Assembly: GCA_004172935.1 (NCBI GenBank)
Contig: SDZD01000026.1
Location: 24,329 to 88,328 of the forward strand
Source: a bacterium
GTDB taxonomy: Bacteria; Armatimonadota; Abditibacteriia; Abditibacteriales; Abditibacteriaceae
DNA: 64,000 nt
Direction: 5' to 3'
In this document: piece after piece, positions 63,234 through 64,000 of the stretch
Layout: every line of letters starts with the position of its first letter
Numbering within the stretch: the stretch's first letter is position 1
Made by a program: the position numbers and the translations under genes
The notes under the pieces: generated by a model
Told to the model about the DNA's origin: nothing
Seen by the model: only the letters and a program-made list of their open reading frames with translations
The model's database searches: none

Positions 63234-64000
63234 ATGAAACGCTCGTTCAATCCAGCTTCAGTGCCCCAGGCCATTGCCCTCGAAAGTGTTCAGGTTGCCT
63301 CTCCTTGCCATGCCGATTGGAATGCCATGCACGGCGATGAGCGCAGCCGTTTTTGCCCTTCATGCGCCAAGAACGTTTACAACCTCTCGGCGATGACGCG
63401 CCCCGAAGCCGAACTCTTGCTTCAGGAAAAAGAAGGTCGCCTCTGTGTTCGCTTTTATGTGCGCGAAGATGGCACCATGCTCACCCAGGATTGTCCGGTT
63501 GGAGCCGCCGCCCTGAAACAGCGCTCCCCATCGTTTGCACTCTGGGCCGGAGTTGCCTCCGTTTTCGTGTTGGTCGGAGCTTTGTTGTCTCCGTCTCTTG
63601 TAACCGGAGTCAATGCCCAACCCGAATCGCCTTCCCACGAAACTCCCTCCCAAACCGTGGCTCCTGTGGTTGAGACTCCCGTGGTTGTCGGCGAACCCAT
63701 GATGGGCGATGTTGCCCCCGCCCCCCGTCCCACCGCCATCCCAAAGGCAGATTTGCCCGCGATTCATACTTTGGGAGAACTTACGGTGCAAAACACTCCC
63801 TGCGTCAAGCCAACTGCCGAGCCTTCGACCCCGATAATGGGCAAACCAACCATCCCTCAACAACTCCGGCCCACGATGGGACGAATCGCGACTCCCAAAC
63901 CTACGCCAGTTCCCACAGCGACCCCCGCTCCAACTCCCAGCGGTCCAGTCATACAGATGATGGGGGCAGTTTCTCCTATGCCTAGGCCCAATAAACAAAC
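63234..64000 (+). CDS. Membrane-anchored Cys-motif, Pro-rich protein (cut by window edge)
   Basis: ATG 63234 opens a frame that stays open to the window end (at least 255 residues, no stop). Residues 20-90 hold a cysteine domain: C25-H-DWNAMHGDERSRF-C41-PSC44 with KNVYNLSAMTRPEAELLL, and later C71 and C87-PVG. Related domains with a C-x-x-DW...RFC-x-x-C pattern occur in many Acidobacteria, Bacteroidota and myxobacterial proteins. A membrane helix follows (about 102-124), then a long Pro/Thr/Ala-rich outer part (125 onward). It may tether or sense something at the envelope. Confidence 0.75.
   Translation, partial: MKRSFNPASVPQAIALESVQVASPCHADWNAMHGDERSRFCPSCAKNVYNLSAMTRPEAELLLQEKEGRLCVRFYVREDGTMLTQDCPVGAAALKQRSPSFALWAGVASVFVLVGALLSPSLVTGVNAQPESPSHETPSQTVAPVVETPVVVGEPMMGDVAPAPRPTAIPKADLPAIHTLGELTVQNTPCVKPTAEPSTPIMGKPTIPQQLRPTMGRIATPKPTPVPTATPAPTPSGPVIQMMGAVSPMPRPNKQ

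Noticed and set aside
63360..63998. 212-codon Gly-rich ORF on the minus strand at the right edge
   Set aside because: It is the reverse of the Pro-rich tail of the plus-strand gene, which reads as Gly-rich; no start context.

Overview
The window looks like a piece of a diderm bacterial chromosome of roughly mid-50s GC. I infer an Armatimonadota/Abditibacteriota-like host. The main reason is three scattered prepilin-like proteins with the N-terminal [18 protein letters not shown] segment, followed by the [13 protein letters not shown] stretch and a C-terminal H-x9-DG motif. TolC and HlyD-type proteins, lipoproteins and secreted glycosidases confirm an outer membrane. This placement is inference from sequence style, not a database result. 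I saw no insertion sequence, CRISPR array, rRNA or tRNA.

Layout. (1) 1-11.1 kb holds a potassium island. It starts with a cut-off DUF2294/MpsC-like gene, then a long RNA hairpin, then one co-directional operon: three tiny membrane peptides (the last is KdpF), kdpA, kdpB, kdpC, a KimA-type K+ importer, a histidine kinase, a response regulator with no recognisable DNA-binding domain, and a KdpD reduced to its sensor part. (2) 11.2-12.4 kb is ribBA. (3) 12.4-22.5 kb (minus strand) holds a TolC / very long-coiled HlyD / MacB-like ATPase and permease export operon with a 60-residue extra gene, followed by a histidine kinase and a secreted serine hydrolase. A divergent OmpR-type two-component pair lies at 22.7-24.6 kb. 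(4) 24.8-33.6 kb holds prepilin 1, a GH42 beta-galactosidase, a secreted glycosidase-like protein, a small secretin-N-domain-like protein and PEP carboxylase. (5) 33.8-36.5 kb holds a yybP-ykoY (Mn2+) riboswitch upstream of htpX, then moaC and a divergent secreted unknown protein.

(6) 36.8-52.8 kb is a glycan/sugar locus: prepilin 2, a GH29 fucosidase-like lipoprotein, a double GH43 protein and a GH97 protein on the plus strand. Opposite them is a seven-gene minus-strand operon (ribose-type ABC transporter, zinc dehydrogenase, UxaE-like epimerase, aldo-keto reductase, COG3618 lactonase) with a LacI regulator upstream. The simplest reading is release of fucose or galactose residues outside the cell, followed by uptake and oxidative catabolism. 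(7) 53.0-58.2 kb holds fumC, murJ and a DUF485-actP acetate symporter pair. (8) 58.4-63.1 kb holds prepilin 3, a flavodoxin, a DUF4198/DUF3386-like secreted protein, a nitroreductase, two tandem paralogous small proteins of a family I do not recognise, and a group III truncated haemoglobin. (9) The right edge cuts a membrane-anchored Cys-motif, proline-rich protein.

Most promising for follow-up are the Mn2+ riboswitch in front of htpX, the Kdp-KimA island with its unusual regulators, the tandem Cys-rich paralogs beside the globin, and the roughly 390-residue coiled coil of the export adaptor.
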